The notes under the pieces: model-generated
What the model was told of the DNA's origin: nothing
Database searches by the model: none
What the model saw: the letters and a program-made list of their open reading frames with translations, nothing else
Assembly (NCBI RefSeq): GCF_042651565.1
Contig: NZ_JBHSDF010000004.1
Length of the DNA stretch: 64,000 nt
Source of the DNA: Salinispirillum marinum
Lineage (GTDB): Bacteria > Pseudomonadota > Gammaproteobacteria > Pseudomonadales > Natronospirillaceae
Reading direction: 5' to 3' (one strand)
Shown here: positions 60,724-64,000 of the stretch, piece by piece
Numbering within the stretch: position 1 is the first letter of the stretch
Layout of the letters: every line of letters starts with the position of its first letter
Translations under genes and position numbers: made by a program

Positions 60724-61690
60724 TGACACCTTTGATACCAACCCGAATTTAGGTTTTGCGGCCTTTCCTGATGCGGAGAGCGCGCACTTGCAAGTGGTAG
60801 AAGCGGCCTTGTTTGCCAGTGGTCGCCCACTGAGCATAGACGATTTGCGTGCCCTGTTTGGTGATGATTTGCCGCTCAGCGGGCGTGATATCCAACATCT
60901 GCTCAGTCGGCTGGAAGCACAGAATGACCAGCGGGGTATCGAGCTGGTGAAGGTCGGGCGTGGCTATCGCTACCAAACAAAAAGCGGTTTGCACCCATGG
61001 CTGTCGCGCCTGTGGGAGGAGCGGCCGAAAAAATACAGCCGCGCGTTATTGGAAACCTTGGCGTTAATTGCCTATCGTCAACCCATTACGCGTGGTGAAA
61101 TAGAGGATGTGCGTGGCGTGTCGGTCGCGAGTAACATCGTACGCACGTTATTAGAGCGTGAATGGGTTAAAGTAGTGGGGCATCGTGATGTGCCGGGTCG
61201 GCCTGCGTTGTTCGCCACCACCAGTACCTTTTTGGACTACTTTGGCCTCGCATCGCTCGATGATCTTCCGCCTTTGTCTGAAATTAAAACGCTGGCGGAA
61301 CTGGAACCTGAACTGGAGTTTGAAGAGTTGGACGAGGTGGACAAAGAAGTCTCCTTCAGTGCCATGCTGGCCCGGTTAAAAGAAGAGGAAGCGCAAGAAA
61401 AAGACACTGCCTTGGATGACGAATTGCACGAACACTGGCAGATGTTGGATGAATTAAATGATCAATTTGAATCCCGGTTGCGCGCCCCACAAGACGCCGA
61501 CGAGGACGAAGATGCCGCAACCCACGAACGGGAAACGCCAGATGCGCGGCCCGAAACGCCGGTTGCACAACATGAGGCTGCGTTAACGGACGCGGAAAAA
61601 CTCGCCATTATTGAACAAAAGTTGGCTCAGCAGGCCAGCTTACTGGAGCAAAAGAGCACCGATGACAACGGACAAACCAAAGAAGACTGA
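60716..61690 (+). CDS. scpB: Segregation and condensation protein B
   Basis: A 324-residue partner of ScpA. It has two winged-helix domains: LQVVEAALFASGRPLSIDDL near residue 22, and YSRALLETLALIAYRQPITR near residue 105, followed by the family's VSVASNIVRTLLEREWVKVVG. The C-terminal 130 residues are acidic and helical, longer than usual, with a possible coiled end. I use ATG 60716, which overlaps scpA by eight bases. It overlaps the rluB start by 29 bases. Confidence 0.92.
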   Translation: MSDDTFDTNPNLGFAAFPDAESAHLQVVEAALFASGRPLSIDDLRALFGDDLPLSGRDIQHLLSRLEAQNDQRGIELVKVGRGYRYQTKSGLHPWLSRLWEERPKKYSRALLETLALIAYRQPITRGEIEDVRGVSVASNIVRTLLEREWVKVVGHRDVPGRPALFATTSTFLDYFGLASLDDLPPLSEIKTLAELEPELEFEELDEVDKEVSFSAMLARLKEEEAQEKDTALDDELHEHWQMLDELNDQFESRLRAPQDADEDEDAATHERETPDARPETPVAQHEAALTDAEKLAIIEQKLAQQASLLEQKSTDDNGQTKED

Positions 61691-62696
61691 GTCGAAAAAA
61701 CCTTCGGCACAGGCCAAAAAACTGCACGTCAAAACCGGAGCGGATAAATCTGCACCGGCTAAGCCGATGCCCGCTAAGCTCGCCACCAGTGACGCGCCGA
61801 CGAGCGAAAAGCTGCAAAAAGTATTGGCCCGTGCCGGATTGGGCTCGCGGCGTGAAATGGAAACCGCCATTGAAGCTGGTCGTGCTTCCGTAAACGGTAA
61901 AGTGGCTAAGTTAGGTGACCGAGTGACCGCGAAAGATCGAATCATGATGGATGGTCGGGCGGTCGAAACCCAAGCCACCTATCGCCGAGTGTTGGTGTAC
62001 AACAAGCCTGAAGGGGAAGTCTGTACGCGGCAAGATCCCGAAGGCCGACCCACGGTGTTCGACCGTTTGCCACCCGCAGGGCAGGGGCGTTGGATTTCCA
62101 TTGGTCGTTTGGACATCAATACCTCAGGCTTGCTGCTCCTGACGACGGACGGTGAACTGGCGAACCGCCTGATGCATCCGTCGTCCCAGGTTGAGCGCGA
62201 ATACGCCGTGCGCGTGCTGGGCGCGGTCAATCCGGATATGGTGAAAGCCATGCACGAAGGCGTCATGCTGGAAGATGGCCTCGCACGCTTTACCGATATT
62301 CAAGAGTTTGGTGGTTCCGGTGCAAACGTTTGGTTCCATGTGGTGATTATGGAAGGGCGCAATCGTGAAGTGCGCCGTCTTTGGGAGTCACAAGGGGTTA
62401 AAGTCAGTCGCTTGAAACGCGTGCGCTACGGCAATGTCTTTATGGATTCTGACCTCCGTATGGGGCAGTGGAAAGAACTGGATCAAAAGGTGATCGATAC
62501 TCTGGCCGCTTCGGTGGATTTGCCACCGGTAAAATTGCCCAGCTTGGACCATAAGACGCAAGAACAAACAGAACGCTTGCAGAAGAAACGTGCGGGTGTT
62601 GGGGTGGCGGCAAAACCGGTCAAGCCAGCCGGACGCCGACGCGAGTCCATGCGTGAAGACACGACGCCGGAGCGCGTGAAACGCGGGCGTCGCTAA
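61662..62696 (+). CDS. rluB: 23S rRNA pseudouridine(2605) synthase RluB
   Basis: A 344-residue RNA-modifying enzyme. A lysine-rich N-terminal tail (about 1-45) precedes an S4 domain (EKLQKVLARAGLGSRREMET). The catalytic RsuA/RluB domain has GRLDINTSGLLLLTTDGEL with the active aspartate, and the QVEREYAVRV and MEGRNREVRRLWESQG motifs. A basic C-terminal tail follows. Start ATG 61662 lies within the end of scpB, with GGAG 12 bases upstream. It is the last gene of the operon. Confidence 0.92.
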   Translation: MTTDKPKKTESKKPSAQAKKLHVKTGADKSAPAKPMPAKLATSDAPTSEKLQKVLARAGLGSRREMETAIEAGRASVNGKVAKLGDRVTAKDRIMMDGRAVETQATYRRVLVYNKPEGEVCTRQDPEGRPTVFDRLPPAGQGRWISIGRLDINTSGLLLLTTDGELANRLMHPSSQVEREYAVRVLGAVNPDMVKAMHEGVMLEDGLARFTDIQEFGGSGANVWFHVVIMEGRNREVRRLWESQGVKVSRLKRVRYGNVFMDSDLRMGQWKELDQKVIDTLAASVDLPPVKLPSLDHKTQEQTERLQKKRAGVGVAAKPVKPAGRRRESMREDTTPERVKRGRR

Positions 62697-62716
62697 GACG
62701 CCCTAGAACGTTGGGT

Positions 62717-63646
62717 TTAAGCCGGGGCGCATTCAATTTTGTTGCGCCCTTTTTCTTTTGCACAGTACATCGCCCGGTCAGCCCGTTTGATCAAGTCGTC
62801 GGCGCTCATGTTGGGCGCAAACTCGGAAATGCCTATGCTGGCCGTTACGTGCGGCTCGGAGGCACTGCCTTGATGAGATACCTCAATGCTTTGCCGGATT
62901 CGTTCGCCAATAATGACCGCTTGCGCCAACGAGGTGTCGGACAACACGATTAAAAATTCTTCTCCACCCAGTCGAAACACCGCATCCACCGAGCGCATGG
63001 ACTGCTCAATGTATTCCGCCACCGTGCACAGCACGTCATCACCTTTGGCGTGCCCGTAAATGTCGTTAATGGCTTTAAATTTATCGATGTCGAGCATCAA
63101 GACCGTTAATGGGCGGCCATAGCGGCGTGCCAGCTCGATTTCCCGGTCCAGAGCATTGTTCATGGCCAGCCGGTTACCAACACCCGTAAGCGGGTCAGTC
63201 ATGGCCGAACGGAGCGCTTCACGGTATTGCAAACCGTTGCGTACCGGATAAATAAAGAGATCGAGCAAGGATTCCAAACGCGCCAGCTCGGTTTCATTGA
63301 AACGTTTGCGGCGCGAAAAGGTAATTTCGCCAAAATATTGTTGTTGCGTGTTCAAGCGGTAACTTGCCCGGTGTTTTTCCAAACTGCCGTATTGTAGATC
63401 AACCCCAAAGCTGGGGTGTGCATAGGTGAGACCCTCCACCAGCACAGCGGACTGCACTTCATCGAAGAAGTACTGCACGATTTGTTCGAGTTCCAAGGTG
63501 GTTTGCGACAAGCTGGAAATACGCAAGCGTAATTCACGTAAAAACGACGTGCCCGGTTCACGGGCCATTTCTTGAGGTCGTTTTACATCGAGTGGCGTCA
63601 CTTTCTTACGCCGCGACGAGTTCCCCGAAGAAGATGAAATGGTCAT
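62717..63646 (-). CDS. Diguanylate cyclase with N-terminal GAF-like region
   Basis: A 309-residue soluble protein. The N-terminal part (about 35-145) looks like a GAF-type sensor ending in RFNETELARLESLLDLF. The GGDEF domain (about 150-307) has RLGGEEF intact and an RxxD inhibition site (RSVD) five residues before it, so it should make cyclic di-GMP. The gene converges on rluB, with 20 bases between them. Its promoter region contains a 17-base palindrome near 63702. Confidence 0.9.
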   Translation of the reverse strand: MTISSSSGNSSRRKKVTPLDVKRPQEMAREPGTSFLRELRLRISSLSQTTLELEQIVQYFFDEVQSAVLVEGLTYAHPSFGVDLQYGSLEKHRASYRLNTQQQYFGEITFSRRKRFNETELARLESLLDLFIYPVRNGLQYREALRSAMTDPLTGVGNRLAMNNALDREIELARRYGRPLTVLMLDIDKFKAINDIYGHAKGDDVLCTVAEYIEQSMRSVDAVFRLGGEEFLIVLSDTSLAQAVIIGERIRQSIEVSHQGSASEPHVTASIGISEFAPNMSADDLIKRADRAMYCAKEKGRNKIECAPA

Positions 63647-63774
63647 GGTTACGTTACCTGCTAATCACATTACCGGTCTTAGAGCGAAAGTCATGCCACT
63701 TCGCTTGGTAAGCGAATGATTTAACAAAACGCCGGTCTTAGCGTGTTTTAGCGGGTTGCTTAACGCGGAGAGAA

Positions 63775-63800
63775 GGAAAAAAGCGGCAAAGATGCCGCTT
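63775..63800 (-). terminator. Terminator for a gene entering from the right
   Basis: The stem aagcggca / tgccgctt with a 4-base loop is followed on the minus strand by a run of T. It would end leftward transcription of a gene lying beyond the window edge. Confidence 0.65.
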
Positions 63801-63843
63801 GAGCGGTCGATTTGGCGGCAGAGGATTGCCGCCGCCGGATTTA

Positions 63844-63869
63844 CAACCTCAGCTTGAGAAAAGGAGATT
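63844..63869. repeat. 26-base direct repeat, copy 1
   Basis: The 26 bases are repeated at 63975-64000 with two mismatches, 131 bases apart (core cagcttgagaaaagg). The second copy reaches the window edge, so the unit may be longer. Confidence 0.75.
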
Positions 63870-63974
63870 CATTCGTTGTGCTCAAAACCGCAGAGGCGAA
63901 AAGCTGACTAGGCAAAAATGGCCAAGGAAGCGCAGCTTACTGATAGTAAGAGAGCATTTCGAGACCATTTTTAA

Positions 63975-64000
63975 CAACGTCAGCTTGAGAAAAGGCGATT
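63975..64000. repeat. 26-base direct repeat, copy 2 (at window edge)
   Basis: Matches 63844-63869 at 24 of 26 positions. It ends exactly at the window end, so its true extent is unknown. Confidence 0.75.

Larger units (their letters stand above)
63647..64000. other. Intergenic region at the right end with hairpins and a direct repeat
   Basis: About 350 bases with no supported gene. It includes a palindrome (ttcgcttggtaagcgaa, near 63702-63718) upstream of the diguanylate cyclase gene, the sequence ccggtcttag twice (about 63671 and 63731), two GC-rich hairpins (63781-63800 and about 63813-63832) and a 26-base direct repeat at both ends of its right half. Confidence 0.55.

Overview
The window looks like the chromosome of a marine or halophilic gammaproteobacterium of the Oceanospirillales type (Saccharospirillum/Reinekea-like is my best guess, from gene content and protein flavour only; I could not run a comparison). 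Most of it is dense, ordinary core genome: acnB, dnaX-ybaB-recR, rnd-ycgL-ycgN, tandem fadD genes, hrpA, mnmC and the rnm-yciO-scpA-scpB-rluB operon, plus the 4.5S SRP RNA gene. No rRNA, tRNA or CRISPR array was recognised.

Layout. 1-4966: a partial DHH phosphoesterase, a large lipoprotein cyanophycinase and a flavin reductase-like protein. 5048-9224: a ynjB-ynjC-ynjD ABC importer followed directly by ynjF. 9221-12619: a GNAT enzyme, rlmA, a DUF3833 lipoprotein, cmoM and an unknown gene. 12640-14591 (minus): a signalling cassette of response regulator, CheC-type phosphatase and PAS-GGDEF cyclase. 14711-20611 (minus): acnB, queE and a membrane PAS-GGDEF-EAL protein whose last codons overlap queE. 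20701-29029 (minus): a ten-gene, tightly overlapping operon (ybgA-like, photolyase, SnoaL-like, SDR, FAD amine oxidase-like, DUF1365, cyclopropane-fatty-acid synthase-like, DUF2878 and two small envelope proteins). It matches gene sets known from singlet-oxygen/light stress regulons. 29114-34791: ffs, then dnaX-ybaB-recR-rnd-ycgL-ycgN and a membrane protein. 34888-41572: a membrane winged-helix protein, a von Willebrand protein and two acyl-CoA ligases.

41573-48525 is the accessory region. It begins with REP-like and dRS3-like palindromes. Next come two genes bounded by attC-like integron recombination sites; one carries a C-terminal HEPN-like R-x6-H motif typical of abortive-infection proteins. 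The second attC-like site is cut by a decayed IS3-family element. A type IIG-like restriction-modification enzyme follows, with its own small HTH regulator and operator-like repeats, and then a fosA-type fosfomycin thiol transferase. No integron integrase is visible, so this looks like a small cassette cluster without integrase. It is the most likely place for an undescribed system.

48526-64000 returns to core genome: a P-loop kinase-like protein, hrpA, an Rpn-family nuclease, a minus-strand group (yciI, SH3/coiled-coil protein, unknown, lipoprotein cyclophilin, mnmC), the rnm-yciO-scpAB-rluB operon and a diguanylate cyclase. The last 350 bases hold hairpins and a 26-base direct repeat that runs to the window edge. 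Start codons were chosen from ribosome binding sites, family lengths and overlaps, so several are shorter than the longest open frame.
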